Notes under the pieces: generated by a model
The model's input: the letters and a program-made list of their open reading frames with translations, nothing else
What the model was told of the DNA's origin: nothing
The model's database searches: none
Assembly (NCBI GenBank): GCA_035523875.1
Contig: DATKPY010000053.1
Coordinates: 62,001 to 126,000, forward strand
Source of the DNA: JASHUC01 sp035523875
Lineage (GTDB): Bacteria; Pseudomonadota; Gammaproteobacteria; Steroidobacterales; Steroidobacteraceae
Direction of reading: 5' to 3'
Length of the DNA stretch: 64,000 bases
Part shown: one piece after another, positions 36,479 through 45,033 of the stretch
How the letters are laid out: the number at the start of each line of letters is the position of its first letter
How positions within the stretch are numbered: position 1 is the first letter of the stretch
Position numbers and translations under genes: made by a program

Positions 36479-37831
36479 ATGGCCGTGTTCCTGACGAAGA
36501 AGCATCTCTCCCGCCGCACCGTCCTGAAGGGCGTCGGCGTCTCGGTCGCCCTGCCGCTCCTCGATGCGATGATTCCGGCCGGCACGGCTCTCGCCAAGAC
36601 CGCCGCGGCGCCCAAGATGCGCGCGGGTTTTTTCTACTGGCCGCACGGCGCCATCATGAACAACACCCCCTATGGGGCGAAGATGGACCACTGGATGCCG
36701 AGCGGCGCGGGTGCGAAGTTCAAGCTGAGCCCGATTCTCGCCTCGCTCGAGAAGCACAAGCGCTACGTCACCTCCTTCGGCAATCTCGAGGACCTCGCGA
36801 GTCTCGACTCCGTGCACGTCCTCGTCCCGGCTGCCTGGTTGAGCGGTGTGAAGCCCAACACCGCCTCGGTGATCCCCGACATGGCCATCACGTGTGACCA
36901 GGCCGTCGCCAAGCAGATCGGCCAGGAGACCGCGCTCCCCTCCCTCGAGGTGGCATCGGAAACGACGATCCAGGTCGCCGCCTGCGGCGGCGCCGTCGGC
37001 GGGTGCTACTACAGCTCGACGCTGTCGTTCCGCGACGCGAATACGCCCCTGCCGATGGAGTACAACCCGCGCAAGGTGTTCATCCAGCTCTTCGGCGAGG
37101 GCGATACCGCGCAGCAGCGCGCGTCCATCGCCCATCAGACCTCGAGCCTGCTCGATCTCATCTCGGAGCGCACCAAAGCGCTTCAGCGCGAACTCGCCCC
37201 GAGCGATCGGGTGGTCCTCTCGAACTACCTCGACACGGTGCGCGAGATCGAACGGCGCATCGCGAACGCGGAGGCGCACCAGCTGAAGAACGTGACGCTC
37301 CCCGAGGCGCCCGTGGGCGAGCTCGACCAGTTCAACAAGCAGGTGGAGCTCATGTTCGATCTGCTCGCGCTCGCCTATCGTGCGGACGTGACGCGCGTCG
37401 TCTCTTACTACATGGTCTCCGAAGGGACCAACCGGACGTACAACTTCATCGGCGTGCCGGATGCCTTCCATCCGCTCTCCCACCACGCGAATGACCTGGG
37501 AAGACTCCAGAAGCTTGTCAAGATCCAGGCCTGGCACGCGGAGCGCTTCTCCGACTTCCTGGCCAAGCTCGCCGCGACGCCGGACGGCGATGGCACACTG
37601 CTCGATCACTCGATCTTCCTGTACGGATCGAACATGAGCAACAGCGACCGGCACGACAGCTACCCGCTGCCGAACATCTTGGTCGGAGGCGCCTGCGGCA
37701 AGGTTAAGGGCGGTCAGCACATCGATCTGCCGCCGCACACGCCGCTCTCGAACGTGCTTCTCACGATGCTCAATGTCGTGGGCGTCGAGGCGAAGAGATT
37801 CGGCGGCAGCACGGGCACGATCGCGGTATGA
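36479..37831 (+). CDS. Exported DUF1552 protein (Tat substrate)
   Basis: 450 residues from ATG 36479, 20 bases after the DUF1592 stop. Leader LSRRTVLKGVGVSVALPL is a twin-arginine signal, implying export folded, possibly with a cofactor. DUF1552 features are GFFYWPHGAIMNN, MPSGAGAKFKLSPIL, and a C-terminal block STIFLYGSNMSNSDRHDSYPLPNIL-type sequence (here SIFLYGSNMSNS). DUF1552 genes are regularly next to DUF1592 genes in planctomycetes, myxobacteria and some proteobacteria. The pair probably acts together; the reaction is unknown. Stop overlaps the next start by 4 bases. Confidence 0.85.
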   Translation: MAVFLTKKHLSRRTVLKGVGVSVALPLLDAMIPAGTALAKTAAAPKMRAGFFYWPHGAIMNNTPYGAKMDHWMPSGAGAKFKLSPILASLEKHKRYVTSFGNLEDLASLDSVHVLVPAAWLSGVKPNTASVIPDMAITCDQAVAKQIGQETALPSLEVASETTIQVAACGGAVGGCYYSSTLSFRDANTPLPMEYNPRKVFIQLFGEGDTAQQRASIAHQTSSLLDLISERTKALQRELAPSDRVVLSNYLDTVREIERRIANAEAHQLKNVTLPEAPVGELDQFNKQVELMFDLLALAYRADVTRVVSYYMVSEGTNRTYNFIGVPDAFHPLSHHANDLGRLQKLVKIQAWHAERFSDFLAKLAATPDGDGTLLDHSIFLYGSNMSNSDRHDSYPLPNILVGGACGKVKGGQHIDLPPHTPLSNVLLTMLNVVGVEAKRFGGSTGTIAV

Positions 37832-38757
37832 CATTCGACCGCAGATCGCTCCTGCGAGGCACGGTGGCCGGATTGATGGGCGTCGCGCTCGCACCGCTCG
37901 CGCGCACCGCGGATTCGGCTCCGCAGGCGCGCACCCGGCGTCTGACGGAGAAGATTGCGGTCGTGAGCGGCGTCAAAGACAACGTCGTCGCACTCGCAAC
38001 CGACGATGGCCTCCTCCTCGTCGACAGCGGCAGTCCCGGCGACGGCGCTGCGCTCATGCGGGCGCTGCGCACGCTCCGCGGCGGCGGGCGCGTGCGCACG
38101 CTCATCAATACCCACTATCACGCGGACCAGACCGGGAGCAATGCGGCATTCGGCAAGGCCGGGGCGACTCTCATCGCGCAGGCGAAGACGCGGGCCTGGA
38201 TCGCGACCGACCACTATGATCCGGAGGAGGATCGCTACGTGAAAGCCATGCCGAAAGCGGCATGGCCAACGCAAGTCTTCTACTCGACGGGCGCCCTCAC
38301 CGCCGGTGGCGAGCACATCGATTACGGTCACCTGCTCGCCGCGCATACCCAGGGCGACTGCTACGTGTACTTCCGCGACGCGAACGTGCTCGCGGTGGGT
38401 CACGTCGCATCGCCTGCGGCCGATCCCGCGTTCGACTGGTTCGCGGGCGGCTGGCTCGGCGGTCGTCTCGATGCGCTCGCGTTGCTCTACAAGCTCGCCG
38501 ATGAGAAGACACAGATCGTCCCGGCCTTTGGCCCGGTCGTCACGCGCAGCGAGCTCAAGGCGGAGCAGGACCTGCTGCAGACCGTCTACACGCGCATGGT
38601 CGACCTCCTGCGCAAGGGCTACAGCGCGCAGGACATGCTCGATGCAGGCGTGCTCAATGGACTCCCGCGCACGTTCAACGACCCGAAGAAGTTCGTTTAC
38701 GACGCCTTCAAGGGGCTGTGGGGCTTCCAGGACTCCCTCGCCCCCAACATCGTCTAA
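37828..38757 (+). CDS. Metallo-beta-lactamase-fold protein with altered metal ligands
   Basis: 309 residues from ATG 37828 (ATGA overlap with the DUF1552 stop). DRRSLLRG begins a Tat-type leader. The first metal motif reads THYHADQTG (His96, His98, Asp100), but the expected His101 is Gln. His173 is in place (AAHTQGD). The later Asp ligand position reads GHV (His192), and the final G-H-G-P is AFGP (Phe234), lacking its His. Thus it is either a one-metal enzyme, a binding protein or one with unusual ligands. Translation is coupled to the DUF1552 gene. Confidence 0.8.
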   Translation: MTFDRRSLLRGTVAGLMGVALAPLARTADSAPQARTRRLTEKIAVVSGVKDNVVALATDDGLLLVDSGSPGDGAALMRALRTLRGGGRVRTLINTHYHADQTGSNAAFGKAGATLIAQAKTRAWIATDHYDPEEDRYVKAMPKAAWPTQVFYSTGALTAGGEHIDYGHLLAAHTQGDCYVYFRDANVLAVGHVASPAADPAFDWFAGGWLGGRLDALALLYKLADEKTQIVPAFGPVVTRSELKAEQDLLQTVYTRMVDLLRKGYSAQDMLDAGVLNGLPRTFNDPKKFVYDAFKGLWGFQDSLAPNIV

Positions 38758-38769
38758 CCGAGGTCCACC

Positions 38770-40428
38770 ATGTCCATTCCCGAACGGTGGCTGATCGCGG
38801 CTGTGGGCGCGCTGTGCGTCGCGGGCACCGCATATGCGGATCCCGCCCTGGCCGACCTCGTTCAGGCGGGCAACGACGCCGCGGCACTGAAACTCATCGA
38901 CTCGGGCGCGAACGTCAATACGCCGCAGGGCGATGGCAGCACGCCGCTCGACTGGGCGACCTACCGCCTCGATGTCGGACTGGTGAAGACGCTCCTCAGG
39001 CACGGCGCCGATCCGAATGCCATGAACAATTTCGGCTCGAGCCCGCTCACCGAGGCGGTCAAGGCAGCGAACATCGAGCTCGTGAGGATCCTCCTGCGGG
39101 CCGGTGCGCAGGCCGACGGCGCAAACGCGGACGGACAGACGCCGCTCATGCTGGCCGCGCGCAACGGCCAGCTCGAGATCGCGAAGCTCCTCGTCCGCCG
39201 CGGCGCGAACGTGAACGCGCGCGAGAAGTGGCGCGGCCAGACGGCGCTCATGTGGGCTGCAGCCGAAGGCTACCCCGCGATGACCGCCTACCTGGTCAAG
39301 CACGGGGCCAAAGTCGATGTCCGCGAGATCTACAACGATTGGCTCGACAAGGCGACGCAGATCACCTCGGAGCCGCGCGCTCAGTACCGGCCCGAAGGGG
39401 GTCTCACGGCGCTTCTCTACGCGGTGCGCTCCGGGTGCGAGGGGTGCGTCACAGCGCTGCTCAAGGGCGGAGCGGATGTCAACAAACCCACGCCCGAGGG
39501 GATCACGCCGCTCATCTCGGCGCTCGATAACCTGCACTTCGGGCTCGCGAAGGATCTCCTTGAGCACGGCGCGAATCCCCGCACGTGGGACTGGTATGGG
39601 CGCACGCCGCTCTATGTCGCGGTCGACATGCATACCTACATCCGCCGCTTCGGTCCCGGCTACGGTGCGCAAACCCAACCGGCGGGAAACATCGCGGCGC
39701 AAAAGGACTCGACCACCGCGGTCGACATCGTGCGCATGCTGCTGGCGGACGGCGTCGATCCCAACGTACAGCTCGATCTGCACCGCCCCGGCCGCGGCGG
39801 CAACAGCGGAAGGTTCACCGATGACCTGCTGCGCACCGGCTGCACGCCGCTGCTGCGCGCCGCGATGTCGCACGACAACGAGGTCGTGGAGCTGCTCCTC
39901 GAGCACGGCGCGCTCGTCGATCTGCCGAACGTGAATGGCGTGACGCCCCTCATCGCAGCGGCGGGCATGGGCATGCGCGGAGGGCCCGGGGCGATCGTGC
40001 CGGACCTGCGGGGCGACTTTGGCCCCCAGGCCGGCCTCGACGCCGTACGAACGCTCGATCTCCTGCTCAAGGCCGGTGCCAACGTGAATGCCCGGGTCAC
40101 CGATACGAGCAGCCACTCCGGACGCATCGCGCGCGCGAGCACCATGACCCGGCGTCAAGGGCAGACTGCGCTCTACGGGGCGATCTACCGCGGCTGGACT
40201 CCGGTCGTGCAGTACCTCCTCGAGCACGGCGCGCGGGTGGATGTGACGGACGCGGTCGGCCGCTCGCCGCTCATGGCGGCCAAGGGGGCCGACGGCATCC
40301 GCGGCTTCAAGCCGGTGAAGGCGATCATCGCGATCCTGAGCGAGGCGAGCGCCGCGCGGGAGGTCACTGCGATCTCTCATCCCCGGCCCACCGAAGGGCC
40401 GCCCTCTGCGCGAAACCTCCTCGACTGA
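38770..40428 (+). CDS. Exported ankyrin-repeat protein
   Basis: 552 residues. A signal peptide (LIAAVGALCVAGTAYA) is followed by about ten ankyrin units, e.g. GSTPLDWATYRLDVGLVKTLL, GQTPLMLAARNGQLEIAKLL and GCTPLLRAAMSHDNEVVELL (partial quotes of consecutive repeats). Two insertions break the array near residues 185-205 and 280-345. It starts 12 bases after the MBL gene and is presumably in the same operon. Exported ankyrin proteins usually mediate protein binding; a scaffold for the DUF1592/DUF1552 proteins is an inference. Confidence 0.88.
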   Translation: MSIPERWLIAAVGALCVAGTAYADPALADLVQAGNDAAALKLIDSGANVNTPQGDGSTPLDWATYRLDVGLVKTLLRHGADPNAMNNFGSSPLTEAVKAANIELVRILLRAGAQADGANADGQTPLMLAARNGQLEIAKLLVRRGANVNAREKWRGQTALMWAAAEGYPAMTAYLVKHGAKVDVREIYNDWLDKATQITSEPRAQYRPEGGLTALLYAVRSGCEGCVTALLKGGADVNKPTPEGITPLISALDNLHFGLAKDLLEHGANPRTWDWYGRTPLYVAVDMHTYIRRFGPGYGAQTQPAGNIAAQKDSTTAVDIVRMLLADGVDPNVQLDLHRPGRGGNSGRFTDDLLRTGCTPLLRAAMSHDNEVVELLLEHGALVDLPNVNGVTPLIAAAGMGMRGGPGAIVPDLRGDFGPQAGLDAVRTLDLLLKAGANVNARVTDTSSHSGRIARASTMTRRQGQTALYGAIYRGWTPVVQYLLEHGARVDVTDAVGRSPLMAAKGADGIRGFKPVKAIIAILSEASAAREVTAISHPRPTEGPPSARNLLD

Positions 40429-40470
40429 CACCGGGCGCTCGAGCGTGATCGCAAGCGGCCGCGGCGAGCG

Positions 40471-40502
40471 CCCCGAGGCGCGCGGATCCGCGCGCCTCGG
40501 GG
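40471..40502. repeat. Perfect 32-base palindrome, possible terminator
   Basis: CCCCGAGGCGCGCGGATC followed by its exact complement; three more flanking bases can pair on each side (40468-40505, with one G-T). It lies between the ankyrin and CxxCH genes. As RNA it would form a very stable stem. No T-run follows, so a factor-assisted terminator, a processing site or a protein-binding site are all possible. Confidence 0.6.
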
Positions 40503-40543
40503 TGCCATCCCCGGCGCGCGGACGGTAGACTTTCGGGCAGGCC

Positions 40544-41950
40544 ATGAGAACGACCCTCCCTTCCGCCTTCCCACCCGCACTCGCGCTCGCCGTCGCGTGC
40601 GGACTCATCGCCCCCGCCACGTGTGCGCAGGCTCAGGATTCGGGCGCCAACCCCTTCGGCGGCGCGCCCTCCGCCACGCTCCCGTATGACAAGGAATACC
40701 CGACGATCCATTACGAGCAGACCCCGACGCACAATGCGATCTACCGCTTGCAGCAGCGTCTCGATCGCGGCCAGGCAAAGCTCCTCTACCGCGCACCGCG
40801 CGGGTATCTCGACTCGGTCCTGCAGGCCCTCGCCATCGACCGCAGCTCCCAGACGCTCGTGTACTCGCGCACGAGCCTGCAGGTCGGGTCGATCAGCGCC
40901 GCGACACCGCGCGCGCTCTATTTCAATGACGAGACCTACGTGGGCTGGGTGCAGGGCGAGGGCTTTCTCGAGCTCGCCACCATGGACAGCGCCCTCGGAC
41001 AGGTCTTCTACACCCTCCCGAACGTGCCCGGGGCGCAAGCGAAGCTCGAGCGGCGCACGTTCGATTGCCTCGCCTGTCACGACACCTATGAGCTCGCGGG
41101 TGGCGGCGTGCCGCGCTTCCTGCTGCTGTCGACGTACACCGACATCCACGGCGATCAGATGAGCCACGAGGGCCAGATCCTCACCTACGACGACACACCG
41201 CTCAGGGATCGCTGGGGCGGGTGGTACGTGACCGGCTTCTCCGGCGGCCAGGTGCACCTCGGTAACATTCTCATCACGAGCGTGAGCCAGCTCGAGAAGC
41301 TCGACAGCTACCGGCACGGGAATCTGGCGACGCTCGACGGGCTCTTTGATACGCATCCCTACCTCACCGACAAGAGCGACATCGTCGCGCTGCTCGTGCT
41401 GCAGCATCAGGTCGACGTTGAGAATCTGCTGACACGCGTCGCCTACGAGGTGCGCACCGCGCTTGCATCGGCCGGCGCCACTCACGGCCGGCGCTCGGCC
41501 GAGCTGCCCGCGAAGACTCGCGCGGCGCTCGCGCAGTACCTCGACTCGCTCGTCGACACCATGCTGTTCGTCGATGCAACGACGTTCACGAGCCCCATTC
41601 GCGGCACCTCGGGGTTCGATACGTGGTTCGAGGCGCAGGGGCCGCGCGATCGGCTCGGCCGCTCGCTGCGCGAGCTCGATCTGAAAACGCGCCTGTTTCG
41701 CTATCCGCTCAGCTACCTCGTTTATTCCGCGGCGTTCGACGGCCTGCCGCCATACGCGCGCGACTACGTGTACGGGCGGTTCGCCCAAGTGCTCACCGGA
41801 CGCGATGACAGCGACAAGTACGCCGCGCTCTCCGCGGAGGATCGCAAGGCGATTCTCGAGATCCTGACGCAGACGAAGCCCGATTTCGCGCGCTACATCG
41901 AGTCGCACGGCGGTACCGCGCGCACCGCGAGCCTGGGCGGGCGGGGCTGA
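40544..41950 (+). CDS. Exported mono-CxxCH protein of unknown family
   Basis: 468 residues with a signal peptide (ALALAVACGLIAPATCAQA). A single heme-type site CLACH (175-179) sits mid-protein in TFDCLACHDTYELAGG. Around it are YFNDETYVGWVQGEGFLE and a probable axial or loop region STYTDIHGDQMSHEGQ. The C-terminal half is helical and lacks known motifs. Probably a periplasmic c-type cytochrome-like protein. I do not recognise the family name; it is 116 bases after the ankyrin gene, beyond the palindrome, and on the same strand. Confidence 0.8.
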   Translation: MRTTLPSAFPPALALAVACGLIAPATCAQAQDSGANPFGGAPSATLPYDKEYPTIHYEQTPTHNAIYRLQQRLDRGQAKLLYRAPRGYLDSVLQALAIDRSSQTLVYSRTSLQVGSISAATPRALYFNDETYVGWVQGEGFLELATMDSALGQVFYTLPNVPGAQAKLERRTFDCLACHDTYELAGGGVPRFLLLSTYTDIHGDQMSHEGQILTYDDTPLRDRWGGWYVTGFSGGQVHLGNILITSVSQLEKLDSYRHGNLATLDGLFDTHPYLTDKSDIVALLVLQHQVDVENLLTRVAYEVRTALASAGATHGRRSAELPAKTRAALAQYLDSLVDTMLFVDATTFTSPIRGTSGFDTWFEAQGPRDRLGRSLRELDLKTRLFRYPLSYLVYSAAFDGLPPYARDYVYGRFAQVLTGRDDSDKYAALSAEDRKAILEILTQTKPDFARYIESHGGTARTASLGGRG

Positions 41951-41953
41951 GCG

Positions 41954-42814
41954 TTGCACGGGGCGCTCACGGAGTTTCTTGCTCGCCACGAGCGGCTCCT
42001 GGTGCTCACCGGCGCAGGTTGCAGCACCGAGTCGGGGATCCCGGACTATCGCGACGCCGACGGTGGCTGGAAACGCGCGCAGCCGGTGACGCTGCCAGCA
42101 TTTCTCGGCGGGGAGGCGGTGCGGCGGCGCTATTGGGCGCGCAGCCTCATCGGCTGGCCGCGCATCGCTCGCGCGCGACCGAATGCGGCGCACCGCGCGC
42201 TCGCGGCGCTCGAGCACGCCGGCCACATCGAGCTCCTCGTCACGCAGAACGTCGACCGCCTTCATCAGGCCGCCGGGAGCGAGCGGGTGCTCGACCTGCA
42301 TGGGCGGCTCGATCTCGTGCGCTGCATGGACTGCGAGCGGCGCCTGCCGCGCGAGGAGCATCAGCAGGAGCTCGGGCGGCTCAATCCGGCCTGGGCCGAG
42401 CTCCCGGCGGGCGCAGCGCCCGACGGGGACGCCGAGCTCGAGGGACTCGACTTCGAGCGCTTTGCAGTGCCCGGCTGCCCCGGCTGCGGCGGGACGGTGA
42501 AGCCCGATGTCGTGTTCTTCGGCGAGAGCGTGCCCGCCGAGCGGGTCGAGCGCGCGATGGCGGGCCTCGATGCGGCCGACGCGATGCTGGTCGTCGGCTC
42601 CTCGCTCATGGTCTATTCCGGCTACCGCTTCGCGCGCGCCGCCGCGCGCGCGGGCAAGCCGATCGCGGCAGTGAACCTCGGGCGTACCCGCGCGGACGAG
42701 CTGCTCGCGCTCAAGATCGCCCAGCCCTGCGCCGTGGCGCTCACGCCCTACACCGTCACCTGCGGAGCGCGCTCCGAGCTCGCCGCGCCGCGCAGCAGGC
42801 TCGCCGCCGAGTAG
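41954..42814 (+). CDS. SIR2-family NAD-dependent deacylase
   Basis: 286 residues from TTG 41954, three bases after the CxxCH gene stop; no later start keeps the NAD site. It has LTGAGCSTESGIPDYRD (NAD site, 18-34), TQNVDRLHQAAG, catalytic His116 (LDLHG), and zinc cysteines 124, 127, 175 and 178 (CMDC, CPGCG). Sirtuins remove acyl groups from lysines. A cytosolic enzyme at the end of a run of exported proteins is unexpected. Its last 67 bases overlap the convergent asparaginase gene. Confidence 0.88.
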   Translation: MHGALTEFLARHERLLVLTGAGCSTESGIPDYRDADGGWKRAQPVTLPAFLGGEAVRRRYWARSLIGWPRIARARPNAAHRALAALEHAGHIELLVTQNVDRLHQAAGSERVLDLHGRLDLVRCMDCERRLPREEHQQELGRLNPAWAELPAGAAPDGDAELEGLDFERFAVPGCPGCGGTVKPDVVFFGESVPAERVERAMAGLDAADAMLVVGSSLMVYSGYRFARAAARAGKPIAAVNLGRTRADELLALKIAQPCAVALTPYTVTCGARSELAAPRSRLAAE

Positions 42815-43695
42815 GGCATCGCAACCGCCCCGCGCGCATCGACCGCGATGAGCCCACCGCGGCCGCCGGCTGCGCAGATCGCCGCGATCACCTCCTCGGC
42901 GGCCGTGAGGAGGCTCCGGCCCTGATACTTCACCCGCGCCGCCACGTCGCTCGCCGCGCAGAAGCGCACGAAGTACTCCCCGGCACCCGTCGTGGAGACG
43001 GCGCACACGCCGTTCTCGGCGAAGGTGCCGGCCCCGATGAGTGGGGAATCGCCGATACGCCCCGGGAGCTTATTCGTGAGGCCGCCGGTCGAGGTGGCTG
43101 CCGCGAGATCCCCGTGGACATCGAGCGCGACGGCGCCCACTGTGCCGCCGGGACCCTCGGAGGCGTCGGGCCGCTCGCGCACCCGCCCGGGCGCTGCTTG
43201 CGCGCGCGCGAGCTCGGCACGCCGCCGCTCGGTGACGAAGAAGGCATCCGGCCGCGGGGTTACCCCGCTCGCCAGCGCGAACTCCTCCGCGCCGGCGCCG
43301 ACGAGCATGACGTGGCGTCCCTGGTCGAGGAGCATGCGGGCGAGGTCGATCGGATGGGCGATGCGGCGCACCGCTCCCACGGCGCCGGCACGCCGCTCGC
43401 GACCGTCCATGAGCGCGGCATCGAGCTCGGCGACGCCGTCGCGATTGAGCACGGCACCGCGCCCCGCGTTGAGCACGCCCGAAGCCTCCATCACGCGCAC
43501 CGCGCACTGGACGGCGTCGAGGCTGCGGCCTCCCGCGCGAAGCGCCGCGCAAGCCGATTCGAGCGCCTCGGTGAGCGTACGATGGATCTGCCGCCGTTCG
43601 ACCCCTGGCAGGTTCCGCGGCAGCGTCCCGGCTCCGCCGTGCACGGCGACCGCCCACCGCGGAGTGTTTGCTGAGTTCGGCGCACTCGCCGTCAT
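42748..43695 (-). CDS. Isoaspartyl peptidase / L-asparaginase (Ntn hydrolase)
   Basis: 315 residues of the asparaginase 2 family. The precursor autocleaves before a Thr to give alpha and beta subunits: here GPGGTVGAVALD with Thr185 as the nucleophile. Substrate residues STGGLTNKLPGRIGDSP are intact, as is the N-terminal VAVHGGAG. It removes isoaspartyl dipeptides and Asn. No signal peptide. Convergent with the SIR2 gene. Confidence 0.92.
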   Translation of the reverse strand: MTASAPNSANTPRWAVAVHGGAGTLPRNLPGVERRQIHRTLTEALESACAALRAGGRSLDAVQCAVRVMEASGVLNAGRGAVLNRDGVAELDAALMDGRERRAGAVGAVRRIAHPIDLARMLLDQGRHVMLVGAGAEEFALASGVTPRPDAFFVTERRRAELARAQAAPGRVRERPDASEGPGGTVGAVALDVHGDLAAATSTGGLTNKLPGRIGDSPLIGAGTFAENGVCAVSTTGAGEYFVRFCAASDVAARVKYQGRSLLTAAEEVIAAICAAGGRGGLIAVDARGAVAMPYSAASLLRGAASSERAPQVTV

Positions 43696-43720
43696 CGATC
43701 GCGCTCGCCCGCGAATCCCC

Positions 43721-44092
43721 TTACCGGGAGCTCAGCACGCGGATGCGCTGCACGCGGGCGTCCGCGCGCATGCGGCGAATCTCGCGCCGACACCGGTAGT
43801 CCGGACCCGGGCCGGTGAGCTGCAGCCGCTGCGTGAAGCTCGCGGGGCTGCTGCCGAGCCAGACGAGCGAATAGCCGGGCTTGCCGGCGAGGGAGCTCAG
43901 GAAGCCCGGATCGCGGGGATTGGGCACCTCGGGCGAGAGCACCACGGAGAGCACGGCCTCGCAACGCGGGGCAGCGTGGGCGTGAGCGGGATTCATGAGC
44001 GCAAGCAGGGCGAGAGAGAGGGCAGCGCCGACCGAACCCGCCGCGCGCGCTGCGAGCGCGCGGCGCAGTGGGATCGGCCGGAGCGCCTTCAC
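43721..44092 (-). CDS. Small exported hypothetical protein
   Basis: 123 residues from GTG 44092, 4 bases after the GT2 stop; longer frames overlap the GT2 gene. A signal peptide (SVGAALSLALLALMNPAHAHA) is followed by a ~80-residue domain with two cysteines (APRCEAVLS, DYRCRREI). The sequence is strand-rich with a DPGFLSSLAGKPGYSLVWLG stretch. I do not recognise a family. Same strand and likely same transcript as the glycosyltransferase. Confidence 0.6.
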   Translation of the reverse strand: MKALRPIPLRRALAARAAGSVGAALSLALLALMNPAHAHAAPRCEAVLSVVLSPEVPNPRDPGFLSSLAGKPGYSLVWLGSSPASFTQRLQLTGPGPDYRCRREIRRMRADARVQRIRVLSSR

Positions 44093-44096
44093 CGGG

Positions 44097-44900
44097 TCAC
44101 ACCGCACGCTCGGCGGGCGCACCCGCGCGCTCCACGGCCGCACCGGTCCCCTCCGCGCGAGTGAGCTCGAGTGCGCCCGTGAGCTCGCGCGTCGTCGGCC
44201 GCGGCCAGGCGCGGCGGATGAGCCACAGGACGCCCGCGAGATCGACGATACCCGCGAGGAGCCGCTCGAGCATCCCGTACTTCGAGCGCCCGCAGGTGCG
44301 CGGACGGTGGTGGACGGGGATCGAGATCATCCGCGCCCCCTCGCGCAGGAACAGCGCCGGCAGAAAGCGATGCATGTGATTGAAGCGCGGCAGCGCGAGG
44401 AAGGTCTCGCGGGAGAAGAGCTTGAGTCCGCATCCGGTGTCGGGTGTGCGGTCTCCGAGCAGGCGGCTGCGCACGCCGTTCGCGATCGCCGATTGCACCC
44501 GCCGCCAGCGTGAATCGTGACGCTCGACGCGATGGCCGACCACGAGGCGCAGTGTCTCATCGCGCGCGGCCGTGCGCGCGGCGATGAGGGCGGGGATATC
44601 GTGCGGGTCGTTCTGGCAGTCCCCATCGAGCGTCACCACCCACGGGGCGCGCGCCGCCTGCACGCCGGTCCAGATCGCGGCGCTCTGGCCGCGCCGCTCC
44701 GAGTGTCGCAGCACCCGCAGCTGTGGCATGACGGCGCGGTGGCGCAGCGCCTCGGCGAGCGTCGCGTCGCTGCTGCCGTCATCCACCAGCAGCAGCTCGA
44801 ACTCCTTCTCGGCCAGCACTTCGGTGAGCTCGCGCGCGAGCCGAACGACATTCTCTCCTTCGTTGTGCATCGGCACCACGATCGACAGTTCGAGAGCCAC
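44097..44900 (-). CDS. Family 2 glycosyltransferase (DPM1/ArnC-like)
   Basis: 267 residues, starting at GTG 44900; a perfect GGAGG lies 8 bases upstream (minus strand), which decides against the longer frame from 45005. GT-A motifs: SIVVPMHNEGENV, LLLVDDGSSD (37-45) and the metal-binding LDGDCQNDP (91-99). No C-terminal TM pair is visible. Members transfer a sugar from a nucleotide to polyprenyl phosphate. The divergent neighbour is an ArnT-like enzyme that uses such lipid-linked sugars. Confidence 0.88.
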   Translation of the reverse strand: MALELSIVVPMHNEGENVVRLARELTEVLAEKEFELLLVDDGSSDATLAEALRHRAVMPQLRVLRHSERRGQSAAIWTGVQAARAPWVVTLDGDCQNDPHDIPALIAARTAARDETLRLVVGHRVERHDSRWRRVQSAIANGVRSRLLGDRTPDTGCGLKLFSRETFLALPRFNHMHRFLPALFLREGARMISIPVHHRPRTCGRSKYGMLERLLAGIVDLAGVLWLIRRAWPRPTTRELTGALELTRAEGTGAAVERAGAPAERAV

Positions 44901-45033
44901 TGAATTCCTCCGGATCGACGGGGCGCACCCCACGGTAGCGCCCGCCCTCTCACCTGGAACGAGGACACCCGGTTCGGTTTTGTTCCTCGCGACGGGCGCG
45001 GACACGGTATCGTAGCAGTACCGAATCAGGCGT

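Noticed and set aside
37714..40620. A 968-codon open frame on the minus strand opposite the MBL and ankyrin genes
   Set aside because: It is a frame kept open by high G+C; the sequence is Arg/Glu/His-rich with no domain, and the plus strand has clear families.
40364..43006. An 880-codon minus-strand frame opposite the CxxCH and SIR2 genes
   Set aside because: Same composition artefact; contains no recognisable motif and contradicts two well-supported genes.
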